Notes: generated from the letters alone by a model not told the origin. 64,000 nt of DNA from Astropecten irregularis (GCA_963971285.1 OZ020259.1:2108001-2172000), one strand, 5' to 3'; positions 33,901 through 48,900 are shown, counted from the first letter of the stretch. Numbers and translations are program-made.

Positions 33901-36900
33901 ATAGGACACCCCTGGGAGCTCCTTTACCACTCGAGGAGTGCCTGTCACCGGGTAGACACACACCCTCCTCTTTCAATTTGAACCTTATAGCCGTGATCAG
34001 GGTCCAATTTCATGGAACCCGTTACCATTATATATAGCAAACATTATTCGCTTTCGATAGACCTTTTTTTGCTTATACGGATAGCGTTACCGTGATTTTT
34101 TTTCACTGTTTTCTAAAAAAGTGGGCACCGTATGGGACTGAAAATTTCACAGATGACTTTTCCTGTATACCGCTTGATATTTTGGGCCTGAATCTGAGTT
34201 TGTTTAACAAAACCAAAGTATGATACATGTACGTATTACCTTTAAAAGAAAATAGGTTCTAGATTTTTAAGTCAAAGGTGAAGAATCACCTGCCAAATGA
34301 CATACAACCTAAAAGCACGCTATTGTAGAAGGTAGTGGCAATGCCAGGTCTCAAGAAGGCGAACAACCACCTGATATTAAATATAAGATGATGACAACGA
34401 ATCATTTCTTGAACCCTTGGTCAAAGACATTTTCACACGACGCTAAAATAACTGTCAACCATTGAAAAATTCTTTCATGGGTCTGGACCTCTGTCAAAAT
34501 CTCTCAAGGATTCACCAGGGACGTCGGTCACTCTCAAGCATTGGTATCCTTTCACACGATGACACTTTTGTAAGATTTCGCAACCATCAGAGAATTTCTC
34601 AATGGTTGAGATTTTTAAGCGCTGAAAGTGATATTCTTAAGAAAGACTGCAGATCTTAAACCAGTGGTTATATGAAGAACCGTTCTATATTTCCATCCAC
34701 GGTATTGTTCACGCATACAGGACCTCGGATTGCATCTAGTTAAATCATCACCAATGTGTCTAATCAGCTGGTAACTTTAAAAGGCAATTTAATTCTGCCG
34801 AATTTCATCTCCAGTTCTCAGATTAAAGATGTTTAAACGGTTATGTCATCTCTCCCCACGCAGGAAACACTGGCACCAGCCTGGCTACACAGAAGCTGAC
34901 GAAGGTAAGGAACTATCTACTTTATATTAACCGAGCACGACTACAAAGCGAGTGGAAAAGAACTTGACCTAGATTAGTGATATTTTTCAAAAGAAACAAA
35001 TGAAGCCCAAAAGTTCAGTATAGCATTTATTAACAAGCATTCTCTCCTGCTTATTAGAAAAAAGAATGAAACAAAATAATCATTCCTAAGAGGAGTTATG
35101 TCTACTTCAATAAAGGTACTCATTTTTGACGCGTTTCGATCCTAGCAGGATATTTATCGAAGGCTAAAAATGACAAAAGCCTGCTGTTAAGCCTTCGATA
35201 AAGTTCCTGCTATAGGATCGAAACTCCAGGCCCTCCTAATGTCAGCAATCATACTAGATTAGTTATTGCCTTTGTAAAGATATACTGCTTGAAGAAACCA
35301 TTGAAAAAATTATCCTTATTAGAATTTTAAGAAAAATTACTGTTCGATGACAAAATGTTGTCGGATCACTCATTGATTGATACATTGAAAATTCAAAGCC
35401 TTTAAACAGGGCAAAAATAAATGATATAAGTTTTGTTATTTTCACCCTAAAAATTGAAGAAAATAATCAAACATTTACCATGAACACAGAAATATGGCAA
35501 TTAGATAGCTTGTGTTGCTTTATGTTTGACGATTCTTCACGTTTTTCGCGTGTTCGTCGATTTCATTAACCTAAGAACAAAGCCATGTCTCCACAAGGAT
35601 ACAAATTCAGGTATCAGTCCACTAATTACACGGAGACCGGCCGTGCATAGTTACGCAAACAAGATACTGGCGTTTGCCTTCGATAACAATAAATTTAGCT
35701 TGAACTAAACCCCTCAAACTAAATAAGTTCAATCACTAAAATCTATCTCAACTCATGATGACGTCAGCCACACGGAGCTGTCGTTACCATGACAACAGAT
35801 ACCACGAACAGGCATAAATCTTATACGGCCACTTGTGTGTTGAGCAATTTGTGGCGAAACGGAGTAGGTATATGCATATCTTAATTCATTATTCCCACAC
35901 TTCTCAGTGTTTAAACAAAGGTAGAAAAATTGGCGCGTTTTATGCGCAAATATTGAAATCAAACTTCTGATCATCGGTTAAGCAATCTGACAGGATTTTG
36001 TAAATTTAGCTTTTTTGTCGATATTTGCTTTCCTCTGACAAATAAACTCGGGCCTTTCACAATACCACAGTTTACCCATGGCCGTTGAGAAGAATCGGGT
36101 TCGTGTTAAGCGTAGTGATGATGAAAAAGATGAAATTGACGGACTTATAGTTAGTATCATACTTTGGTAGCATATACCGAAACAGAACTCTTTACAGATT
36201 TACCTATAACTTATATGATATAAAGATGTGGTAGAAACACACCGTTAACATTTTTCCGCCTGAAATGGTGTATCTATCCAGACATTAGTAAAACAACGAC
36301 CGAAAATATTTTTGATCTTTTAAAAGATCAAAAATAAAATAGAAAAACCATAAGAAATACTGTGGGTGTTTTTCACTGTTTTCTCAAAAAGTGGGAATCG
36401 TATGGGACTGAAATGTTCACAGATGACTGTTCCTGTATCTGTCTGTATATGTGTGCCCATAAATCGGTATTTCTTTGACAAAAACAAAGAATGACATTGC
36501 CTTTAATAACAAATCAATTATGAACTTTGATTTCGCAAAACCATTTGAAATCATTTTGTGCATGCCCTGTCTGGCTTGTTAATTACGATCACCAATAAAA
36601 ACTAAGCGGAGCATCCAAAAGAGATAATGACAAGATAAAGAGAACATCCTACGTCATTTCTCTGACAAATCAGTGGCACTTGCGATAAGATATAATCCAT
36701 TTCATGTAATACCCAGATTACACATTTCTGATTGAGTCAAGAATCCGGTTTTGGGATTTACCTTCCAGACGACAACTGTTGGCTAACTTATAGGGTATTT
36801 TGCGAAATAAGGCTTGAGGTTAGGCTTGGGACGTTTTTTGACTTCCGTCATTTTGAGGCCCACAAAACGAAATGAAGTGATTGCGCCACATGACGAAGCC

Positions 36901-39900
36901 GAATAAAGGCTCCAGCTTCGCCATGTATGTCAAGCCCTTCATTTCATTAAGGACACAAAATGGCGGTAACAAAATAAATCCCATATCTAGCCTCAAGCCT
37001 CATTTCATAAAGGCCCATAGATCGGAGAGTTTTATATGACATGATAATAGCTGTTAATGTAGGCCTTCTTTAACCTTGCTGCCTCTACTAGTCCACTCAG
37101 TTATCTGAAACAAATTGTATCAATGCCATTTCACCAAAGAAAAACAGTCAAATTCGTATTGTGTAGAACACACAGATGCAATAATTCCCCATTTTCTAAA
37201 ATGAAGTCATGGCGTCTTTGACATTAATTTCTAGAATAGAAATTCGACTGAAATGGAAGAAATGAAAGAATAGGAATTTGGTAGTTGGTCCCTGTCGACT
37301 GTTTCACTGTGTGGTGCAACGTTACTCATTCTCAAGTTCCAACGAATTCTGCTCACAAAGTTCACCGGGGTATAACCACAGGGAATCTATTTCTCTTGTT
37401 TCAATTGATTGAAATCGCATACCTTTAGGAATCCTAAGCAGTAAGCCTAACTGTCCAATTTAAATATCCAATCAATACAAGAAATAAACTGCTGAAAAGT
37501 ACTCATCGGCCAAAATGACCTGAAATTGTATCAAATGCTTGGAGTTGGGAGGGCCTGAACCTTTTCGATCCTCTTCTTTTTTTAGCCTTTGAGAAAGATC
37601 CTGCGAGGATCGAAACGCGTCAGGCCCTCCTAACTCCAAGCAATTTAAATATCTATTAAAAATTGTCTACAGTGTTGTGCTAAATGTTGTACTCTGGAGT
37701 TCTTAAACGGCGCTAACATCGCGAGATACCGAAAAACGTTCACGAATACTTTGATTTCAATTAAGTATGCCATTCTACTGCCATAAAATTGAATTTCTCC
37801 GATCAAAGGTGACCTCTGCTACGTCCCCAGCCCGCCTGTTATCGGCAAGACAAGGTTTTGCAAATCAATAAAAATTCACCGACAAGTCCTGCTAGACGTA
37901 TCCTCATCATATTTTATGACCGTAGTAACCATTATCTCTGTTAAACGCTTACCGCATTACGTAAAACAGTTACCGTGCCTAACAACGCGATCCCCGGCAA
38001 GAACGTAATGTTGTCGGCCTCTCTTATATAAAAGTTATCTACCGGTGCCACTGCCGTTGGACGCGATATAGGTGACGTACTTCCGGTCAGTCGGTGACGT
38101 CACTAGACATCCTGACCTCCTTTTTATCTTCTTTGGGTATTTTTGTGGTCATAAATTCTCGAGATACAGGAATAAATACTCGGGGAATTAACCTTAGGTT
38201 TTGAGTATCAGAACGCATGTAAGATTGCCCTCTAAACCGGTATATTCCAATGCAAATAACTATATTTAAGGTATGATACACGATTGGTAAAGGTCACAGA
38301 ATGGCATTCACACTTTGTCTGATCCAGCATGTACATGAAATAATATATCTCAGTGAAAATTTGAGCTGAGTAGGACTTCTGAGTCACTAGAAAATAGCGA
38401 AAACACGACTCATGTTATTCTTATAAAACGTAAAGAATGGTTTTGATCTTACCCCGAGATCAAAACTATTTTCGGCCTTTGTATTACTAATTTCTGGATA
38501 AATACACCATTTCAGGTGGAAATATTGTAACCGTATGTTTTTACCAGCACCATCTACATACCCTGAAATTTATACGTAAATCTGTAATTAATTCTGTTCT
38601 GGTATGTAACCAATCCTGTACTGTATCTTTAACAGAAGAGACCAAAAACTGTTTCTATTTCCTCTCAACTTATTATATGCATTTGCAGTAATTTTGTTTG
38701 TTTGTTTGTTTGTTTGTTTGTTTACAGCGTATGAAACGAGGAGGAGTGTTATCCAACCCGTTGTCAAGAAGAGCGCTCAGCTAGCAACGCACATTGAAGA
38801 AGCACATCCCCGATTCAGGCGGGACACTCTCCCAATAAGCTACAGAAGTCTATGTAAGTATAACCAGTGTACTGAACAGTTACTGCCGATTTATTTTAAT
38901 GAAATCACTCACTAAAAATGGCGGGATAATTTCATCACAATTTGCAATAAATCCACATGCATCGCCTGCACGGAAAGTGCCACTTATTAATTGACGGCAA
39001 GATTGCTTTCCAATTAAAATCAAGGAGCGATTACAATATTATAAAATGTCATTATTTAAGACAAAACTGCTAACAGAATCCGACAGCAACTCCATTTTCA
39101 GAATATTGAAGGAAGATAGCTCAAAAATGGAGACTCGGGGCTAGATTTCACCACAAGATAAGAGAAATCTTAAAGGCATTGCATACGTTTGGTAATGACT
39201 CTGAAAATTTATGGCAATAAAAACTTACTTGGTGAGAAGTACAGCTGCTTTGGATAGTATAATGCATATTGAGAAACGTTCAATTCGAAGTACCGCGGTT
39301 ATGGAAAAATATGTCACTTTTTATCTCCAAAAATTATGAATCTGAGAAGCGTTATGGCCGTAACGCTTCTCAGCTATTGACTAACTGTTATCTGGCGTGA
39401 AATAACCGGTCTAGTTTGTCGCCAAAATCTCACAAACGCTACCACCTTTTGAATTGAAACTTTCACAGGTTAGTTTTATGGTATATATATACAATTATAT
39501 TGGTTTGAAACAAACAATAGGCTCAAATTACCAAACGTATGCAATCCCTTTAAGATGAGTTGTTCAGTATCAAAATAGTGATTTGTATCGTGACATCACA
39601 CTTAACAACAGGTACTAATTCACACTTAATATCAGTCTTAGTGCGTCGTGAAACTGGCCCAGGAGTCCCTTCAGGCCTAAATGGACTAAATAGCATGCAT
39701 TGTTTTATTTCAGTCACCTTGCTCAAGTTAGGGCTGGAACTTTAAAAGTCCCATGCAGCAGTGGTGAAAGGGCTAAATGGTTATGGCAGAGCAGAATGAC
39801 TCCAGACTACAGCCCAAATCAGCCGTCAAAATTATTGCCACTTTGAATGAAAAAAAACAAACAAACATTCGAACAAGCTTGTTAATTCAAGAAGCCTCGA

Positions 39901-42900
39901 TCAAAAGCAATTGAACCTTCAGATAAAGGTCAAATCAATACCAGTGAATGTACAAATTCGGCGAAAAGGGTTAGGCTAGGTAGCCATACCCTCTGATTGA
40001 TATCACCATTATCAAACAAACAAGGTGCGGTCTACTCATCTTGTGCGTGCGCTGTGAAACCAATGGTGACAGACGCCACGTTATTGGCTGAAACTTTGGA
40101 CCAAATATTTGCATAGCTGTGTGGGAGTATCACGCGCAGGCTGCATGTTGTGCACTGCACGCCTCATACAGTACCCATGGACTTTTATTATCCTTATTTT
40201 TCAACAAGTATCTTGTGGTACCGAATTTGTTATTTTTCTGCAGTCGTGTTAATACAAGTAATAAATTGCTGCAAACTGTCCATCAATCAGAATAATTACC
40301 TGAAAATGCACAATGCTTAAAGATTTCGAAACCTTAAATGGAGCTTTCCCCAAAAGCTTAAACAAATTTGAGAATATTGTCACAAAAATTACACGCCGAT
40401 TCCCTCATATTTGTAATATAATTGATTTTGCTGTAGCACCATAAAACATAAGTTATACTCTTTTTTGAGTTGTATGGCTTTGAAAAGAGGCAGTTAACTC
40501 GACCTCCCGGCCAGGGGCCAATTTCATAGAGCGGCTTAGCACAAAAAATCGCTAAGCATGATATTTCTGTCTTAATAACAACAGGATTAACAAACAAATT
40601 TCCATGTGTTGTGTATCACTTGCAATTGTTATTTGGCTGTTGTTCGCTGACCACGAATATCAAATCGAATTTTCAATGGTGGTTTGTTTTATTAGACAAG
40701 CCAATTTTTGTGCTAAGCAATTTTTTTTTGTGCTAAGCAGTTCTATGAATTTGGTCCCAGTATGCTCTGGCTGTCTTCAGGGGAATGTTGCATGTCGTAA
40801 ATTTAAGTAGGCCTATAGCCTTAAATCTAACTCATTTCTGTTCTTGTAATGTGGATTTTCTTTTTGTTTTGTCCTTTATTTGAAAGATCGAATTTGTACC
40901 GAGGCTCGAAACAATGATCTAAAACAGGGTTTTATATGATTTTCTTTTATAACGACAATTTGTCTCATTTAAAAATATTTGTTTCAGCAACTGCGGATGA
41001 AACTGAGCCCGATGTCGCCCCGCACTGTGCTGCCTGGTCCCAATCTCACTTCAAAACCTTCGACGGTAAGGTCTACAACTTCCACGGGGCCTGCAAGTAC
41101 ACTCTGTTCATGGACTGCGATGCCTTCTCCTTCCGCATTGCCATACAGAACGACTTCGAGTGTTTCACCCCGGGCACCGGAGCCTCCTGTAACCGTACCG
41201 TGCTCGTGAGCAACGGTGTCAGTGCCATGCCCGTCTACCTCCGCCCAGGCACGGTGGTCGGCCACGACATGGCGGTCGTGGAGCTCCCAACCACCCTGGA
41301 CGGCATGGTTCTGGAGAGGGTCGGGGACAGCATCGTCGTCACCAGTGGACTCGGATTCAAGCTTATCTACGATGGTGACGAGGCGGTGACCGTGTACCTG
41401 ACGTCTGATGCCCTTAGAGGGAAGACGTGTGGCCTGTGTGGTGTCTATAACGACGACCCATCGGATGACTACAAAGGACCCTTCGGATCGTTTGACAATG
41501 CCTACGATTTCGGCCTCTCCTGGAAAGACGGTACAGTATAAAAACAAGGGTTTATCTTTACCCCAAATGCAGAATTTCTCCATTCGAATGTGTCATCAAC
41601 CTACTAGGAAGCTGATTCTTTACAAAAACCAACACGAGGCTGGCTTGATCTGTGGCAGAATACTTATCCTAAGCTCGCCAAATCCAACAAGATCAAACAG
41701 CATTCAGACGATGTTGAATCTTAATCCCGAATCCAAATTGATCTCAACAGTCAGCAGATTCTGTCTGATCCTATTTGATCCCAGCCATGCATTTCGAATC
41801 CAATCAGATCAAACATTTACACACACTCCTACGATCCTACGGATTCCAACCGTGTTGAACTTTCAACAAGACCCAACAACAGGCAAACACTGTAAGACCC
41901 TGTTGATCTCAATCTTGATGAAATCATCTTAATATAACACCAGGGGTCGATTTCACGAAACCTTACGATCGATCGTAACTCGAGGTCGTATCCTACGTAT
42001 GGCTGCGATGCATCATGAGTCCTGCGATTGATAGTAAGTAACGATGAGTTTGGTGAACTCGACCCAGGCTAATTTGCTTCGATCCTTCTGATTCTTTTAC
42101 CATGCTTTGAAAACCTAGAAGAAACATCCATACAGAAGCACCAAGTGCCCTAAATAAGCTCATATTGGTTTCCTTTCTTGAATGTTCAGATATTGGCTGC
42201 GAGGACATCCCACGACCGGCCATCCTGTGTACCCAGATCTTCATTCCTCCACATCTCGTCCACCTGTACAAGGGCTTCATCGACTTGGCCAACTTTGCCA
42301 GATCCACCTGCAAGAAGCTGGAGCATGATGCGGCTTTCACCCGATGCCACTCGGTGAGATGACGGTGACGAACATGGTGTTGTCACTGACGTAGATTCGG
42401 CACACATCAGTCTTGTTTGTTCCTGATTCATGACCACTGGAGTCGATTTCACGAAGCCCTACGGTCGATCGTAACTCGCATTAACCCATCGTATCCTACC
42501 TATGGCTGCAATGCGTCTTGCGATTGATAGTAAGATAAGATGAGTTTGGTGAAATCGACCCCTGGTCAATTTGAGCATCACTCTTTCAGCACTAGTTCTC
42601 ATTCGAACTAGTCTGATGTCCAAAGGATTTCTTTTATAAAACTAGCAACAATTTGCTTAAAATGAATCCCACATTTCTGTCTATCTACAGAATCGAAGTT
42701 AATAAAATATGCACATTTAGGCTACTGAAGCGAAAAGGGAAAATATTGAAGCTCCTTCCGTCACATTCGAAACTGTTGCTATGTGAACTTGTAATTGTCT
42801 TCAAAGCCATTGTCACACACTTGGTAGAATTGCTGTCCAGACAAGCAGAAGTCCCCAGAAATTGTTCTAAATTCTCCGAACGGTTGTCCATAGTTGGCAC

Positions 42901-45900
42901 ACCCTTGACCTGTCTCTCAACTCAGAGGTCGCAAACTTCTGCTGGAAACTGTATTTTGATTCACCATTAAAGAGAGTCTGCATTATTCCATATTGAATTG
43001 CGTCTCTAGGCTGTTGAGGTGATGCCCTACCTACAAGCCTGTCAGCGAGACGTCTGTAACTGCAAGTTGGGAGAGGGTCAGTGCGCCTGCAACAGTCTGA
43101 CGGCCTATGCCCAGGAGTGCGCACGGTTCGGCGTCGTCTTGGACTGGAGATCGCCTGAGAGCTGTCGTGAGTTTTGATTTGGAGTCTTTTGGTCTTATGT
43201 TAGAGTCAAGTCAGACAACTAGACATGGATAGAAGCAGGATTTTAAGCTGCGACCTCCGGAAAACCGAAGGGGTGCCTTCTGTGCCCTGCTGCCCCGTTG
43301 TCATGTACCTTTGTTCAGTACCGTTGATATTTGAATCAATGAACCCACCCCTGTACCAATTCCTCTCCCCTTAGCTCTTAACACCTTACCCCCTTTTCCA
43401 TAACTTGCACCATCTTCAACCACTGACCCCCACCCCTTACTCCCACCCCTTTTACCTTACCTCTGGCCTACCCCTAACTCCTGAAGTTAAACTATCAGCG
43501 GTTTATGTCCTTGCCTCATCAAATCTAGCTGATACCCTACTCCTTACCCCTACCTCTCAGCCCTTACACCTTACCTCTGGTCTACCCCTATTTCTTTGTA
43601 AGTTCAACTATCAACGGTTTATACAACTTCCCTCTCCTCCCTGTAACTTCTCACCACCTACCAGCCTGGACTTGCCCTGCCGGTACCATCTACAGCAGCT
43701 GTGGCACCACCTGTACCAGGATGTGCGGCTCAGCGGCCAGTGACTGCGAGGAAGACTCCACGGTGGGCTGTATCGAAGGCTGCAGGTGCCCAGCGGATCA
43801 GTACCAGAACAGCCACGGCCAGTGCGTGAAGGAGGAGGACTGCCCGTGTGTCATCAACGGCGAGGATTACGACACGGGGGCCACCATCTCAGACGGCTGC
43901 AACCAATGGTAAGCATAGAGTACACGCTCGTTAAGATGTCCTAAGACAGGTTGACATCTGAAGATGTTTAGGCGTGATTTCAACCCCAAATCAACCTATC
44001 AGTGGGAGCGTGCGCCGCGGCAGCGCCTCAAGCAGTACTCCTTGGGTCTCAGGGGAGCCATCCCCCAGGCAGCCACGCGACCCATCCCCATCTCAGCAAA
44101 AAACAAACGATCCATCTATAAAACGCAACCGTGTGTCATGCAGACGCCTCCATTAACAGGAAAATAGTGTCATTAGGTTTGTGCACGTGGTGTTCAGTGT
44201 TGTCCGTTTATTGGACTCTTTCTACTTTCACTTCATGTCAACTTGGTCCTAACTTCTAAGCCACATGGTCTTGATAGTACCTCTACTGTGGGAAATTCTA
44301 GGTCAATTAATTAGTTCACAAGTTTAAAATGAACCCCTTTCTTTCTTCAACAAATTTGTTGTGGTATTGTTGACATGTACGTACAGCTTGGGTTTATTCT
44401 TTCAAGATTCTTTTCATCTTTTGTCCTTTGAATTTTGAGAAAATGTTTTTTTTCTCCTCTCTCTATGTTCTTAGCACTTGTAACAGTGGCAAATGGACTT
44501 GCACCGAGAAAATCTGCGAAAGTAAGTTGAGGGTTTCATCTCCTGAAGAAAAATGACTTCATGTGTTGATTTGTAGTCATTATTATTCAAAAATCTTCCC
44601 TGAATGTCAATTGAACGTTTTGTAAGCGTGTTAGCCGTTTTTCCTCCAAAAGAGCACAAAAATGTGTTTCAGATTACATTTTGACAAGAGCACCAACATC
44701 ATGCAACCAAGTTGCTTATGGCTACCACAAGTGTCCAGGTCTTTACTCGGTTGAACTGAGTTACAAATCGTTAAGATGCTTCCTCCTTAAACAAATTATT
44801 ATTTCACGCGGTTACCAAAAACATTCCATCAAAATGATTCGCCATCATTAAACCTTTCGTTAACTCCTTACGAAGAGAACTTTCCGAATAAGTTCATCAA
44901 GTTATAACCGTCACAACCTATTTGATAAATCTAGTGAAGAAAGAGCCTTCTACAGCTTGATAAAGGCTAGCAGTCTGCAGCCGAAACGTCTCTACCCATC
45001 AGCCAACATCGTTAGACATAAAACACTTTAGCTTCTTACCATTTTCCACGATGAACGACGTCTTTTCTAGTACTTAGGAAAGGGTTATTACCAAACTTGA
45101 TGTTTCTTCGACAGCCATCTGCTGGGCTGCCGGAGACCCCCACTTCAAGACCTTCGACGATACCTACTTTGACTTCATGGGTGAGTGCTCCTACCACCTC
45201 GTCAAGGACTGCTGGGATGAAAACGACAAGTTTGAGGTCATCGTGGAGAACGCGCCTTGCGGTCACCCTGGAGTCACCTGTCCCCAGAAGGTCACCGTCA
45301 AGGACGTGGACGATGACGTCACACTCTTCAAAGATCACGCCGTTGCCGTCAACGGATATGACGTCACTGATTTCCCCTACGTCATTGGTGACATCATGGT
45401 GGATAGACCGACGAACCTCCTCACGGTGGTACTATAACATCTTCCTGTATCTTCCATTTTGTGATTGGAATATTTGTTCTATCAAAGAAGCGCATTCTAA
45501 TGCAAACCCATTAGGTTTGGAAAAGGCCCCTAGACTAATCCTTGTCTGATTCACAGTTTGTGTTCCTTTGAATGCTCTCCATCTCTTAGGTATCCCTCGG
45601 GAATGGTATGGCAGTGCGATGGGATGGCGACAGTCGTGTGGAGGTGATTGCACCGCCAGCCAAGTTCAACAGAACCTGCGGCCTGTGTGGAACGTTCAAT
45701 AAGAACCCATCCGATGATTTCATGACCCCGGATGGTGAGATATTGCTGTTACATGTTGCGTTATTAAGATGTTTAGGCTAAGACTTATAAGAGCTAGGCG
45801 AAAACATAAGTTAATTTGTTCTTACATGATTATATTAATCGCACATTTTTGGTAATTTTGACGCACCCGAACATCTTTGCCTTGATTGGGCTCTTTAATG

Positions 45901-48900
45901 AGTTGTGGTGTTTGAAAAGCGGAATTGACTGGAGCGGGATTCGAACCATCGACCTCCGGAGTACCGTACCTTACCGGAGGTCACTGGTTCGAATCTCCAG
46001 TCAAAGTTTCTTTGTTTACTTTTCAAGGGCTTAGAATTCATTTAATTCGATCCATTGTGGTTATTTGATGATTGAGTTGTGGTTTTGTTTGATGGAGTTT
46101 AGTTATCATGGATGTGGACACATTTCTACCTCCATGACGAGCCACATCAAGTAGCAATTGTCCTAACATTTCAGAGGCTGTTTCTTTCATTGGAAAACGG
46201 CGTTGCTATCATCTTTTGTTGTCATATTTTGTCACGACCAGGGGAGAGGGTTGTCTCAGTCGATGTTTTTGGTAACAGCTGGAAGGTGAGCGGGATCAGC
46301 AGCGATGCCTGCCCGGATACCCCAGGAGGGAATCCACCCGATGTCTGCGAGTTGTTCTCACAGCGGAAACAGGCAGCTCACGAGCACTGTAACAAGCTCA
46401 TCACACAGACAGTATTTCAGGGTAGGTCCAGTTAGCCTCATGGAAATATAAAAAGCCATGGTTATACCTGCTAGGCCTGGTCTATTAGGCATACTCGATT
46501 TTAAAATGCCGCCTGTCACATCAAACCATAATGGTCAAAATGAGTAACTGAATCAAATAGGCCTGATACAGGTCTGGAGGGCTCCAGATATTGGATCTAC
46601 AGGTTATTAAAATTTCATGTATATGGGGGAAGAAATATCTCTAAATTCTACCTACCTTCTTTTATGATACTACTGAGCCTTTTTGAAGGCATTGTCTAGG
46701 AAAACAAGACAAGTACGGTAAGTATGTTTCAGCCAATAATTAAGAAGCGACTTGGGGAAGGTTTTTTCTTGGGGCAGGTTTTTTTTCTTGGGGCAATTGG
46801 CAAAAATTCTAATCAGCTAACAAACAAAAACATAAAAAAAAAAATTGGGTAGATGAGGGTTCAAACTACCAAAAACTGAGAGACTCCTGGATGAGGTTTT
46901 TTTAATTGTGAAGTGGGGGATTTTACACTAACTTGAGGTCAAGGGAATTTTATTGGTGTGGTGCGCCCTCTACTGTCTTTGTTTATTGAGAAGAGCTCCC
47001 TCTACAGGCGAATCAAACCCCACAGCCATGATGTTTGTTTACCTTTTTTTTCCAGCATGTCATCGAGTCCTGGATCCTGGTCCTTACGTCTTGAGCTGCC
47101 GTTATGATTTCTGCAATGGTGACGGAAATGATGACCACTGTACGATGTTCTCCCAGTATGTGTCGGACTGTAGACACAAGGGGGTGTTTCTGGAGGGCTG
47201 GAGGAAGGTTGTTCCCGAATGTGGTAGGTTCAGTTAGTGTCAGTTGACAGAGTCACTGGGGTTGTGCTTTAGTCCACAACTCGGGCACAAGGATTATTTT
47301 CACACATGGCTTCTACAAGTATTACTTGTGTAGGTGAGTTAGTTTAAAACTAACTCACCTAAACAATTATGTTGACCAGTTGTGATGTCCTCTTCAATAA
47401 TTAGCAAGGTTAAATTTGTGGAAATGGCAGGGCTTCGCGTTTTTGAGGGAAATTATGCCGGGTCTGAAAATAATCCTTAAGTTAAGTGTAATGTAAGTTG
47501 TGGACTAAGTAATTTAAGTAAACTTAAAGCACACTAACCCCTTGTCACTGCAGTGGCCTACTGTATAAGGTTGATCGCAAATAGTATTTTCATCAAGAGA
47601 GGGCGTTTCTGCAAAGCATTGTGGGATACATCTGGGTCAAACTGCAAGTTCATGAACTCAGTAAACAGAAAAAATTTCACTCGGACTGTTCAAAAGTAAA
47701 GCAGGTGTTGGTGGCGACCTTTCGACCCTTGTGCATCCCACAATTCCTAGCAGTTGCTATTTGCGATATAACATGTCAGGTTAGTGCCCTAGCCTCTTGT
47801 GCCATATCTCTCCATAGGCCATGATATTGTACACCACTGTTGGGTAAGCTAGTGTTCACTTGTTGTGGGAGCAATATTGACGTTAGAAGTTGGATAACTC
47901 TGCAAGCTCAGTTTCATGACACTGTATGCTCTTACTCCGCTTAATTAGTCTAATTTGAATTTGAACAATGTGCTGATAACCTGATCGAGACTCAAGTTTA
48001 GATGTGACTTTTGATTTCCCATCCCTACTGCCTAGATGCTGCATGTGACGAGCCAGGCATGACATTCTCCGAGTGTGCGCCCTCTTGTGGTGCATCTTGT
48101 GCTTCCCTCTGGGCTATCGGCAACGGCGCGCAATGCGTCGATGTCTGTGTGGAGGGATGCCACTGCGATAACGGGAAGGTGTTGGGACATGACGGCAACT
48201 GCATCCCGTCCGATCAGTGTCTGTGTTATGACGAGTTCCAGTGGTACGACAGTGGAGAGACTATCAAGAGGAACTGTCAGACATGGTGGGTGTCGATCAT
48301 TGGGGGTTGATTGGGTTTTGGTGGGGTTGGGGTGGGTTTGAATGGGTTCAGTATGTTGCTGGGCTGCTTGGTATGTGGGTTGAAGTGGGTTGAGGTGGGT
48401 TGAGGTAGCTTGGGATGGGTATGGCTGGATTAACTTTTTTTTTAAAGTGTACCTGAGCTGGTATGGGTGAATGAATGATTGATTTTCAATGTATTTGATA
48501 GGTTTGGTAGGATTGAGAATGAATTTATAGGAATTGGGGTTGGTGAGACACGTTAGGTACCAGAGGTAAGTTTCATGAAGTCCTACTATCGATCATAACT
48601 CGAGTTACGAAGGATAACCCATCGTATCCTATGTGTGGCTGCAATGTATCATAAATCCTACGATTGGTAGTAAGTTAGGATGAGTTTGGTGAAATCGACC
48701 CTTGGTAAAATGGACATATTAAATGTTGGAGTGGTTTGGGTTGTGCGCCTCCAAGTATGGATGGGTGTGTTGTATTTTTTTTAAACAAACATGCCCCACT
48801 AAGGTCGAAGACAGTACCTGTCAGACCCTGTCTGCCCTGGTTGATCAGGAAGTCAAGTTGGCTATTAGGCTGAGGAGGCGAGCAGAAAGGAAGAGGCGGC

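Larger units (their letters stand above)
30984..34863 (+). other. Mucin intron 1 (3.9 kb)
   Basis: Packed with GATCCTAGCAGGATC repeats, a shortened and a fragmentary TTAAAGGT MITE, a CAGGCTCC element, a TTACGGTAACG fragment and a CAACCATTGA element. No internal coding exon is supported. Confidence 0.6.
34905..38727 (+). other. Mucin intron 2 (3.8 kb)
   Basis: Holds the foldback arm with nested insertion, two TTAAAGGT MITEs, the GGCTTGAGG element and a GATCCTAGCAGGATC pair. TGACGTCA words occur at about 35,759 and 38,095. Confidence 0.6.

Noticed and set aside
34462-34659. 65-codon open frame in intron 1
   Set aside because: Lies across an inverted-repeat element and cannot join neighbouring exons in phase.
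40984-41583. 199-codon antisense frame opposite VWD1
   Set aside because: Shadow of a real, GC-rich coding exon.
41993-42565. Short open frames on both strands between exons 4 and 6
   Set aside because: They overlap the mini-MITE copies and exon 5; only the exon 5 frame fits C8.
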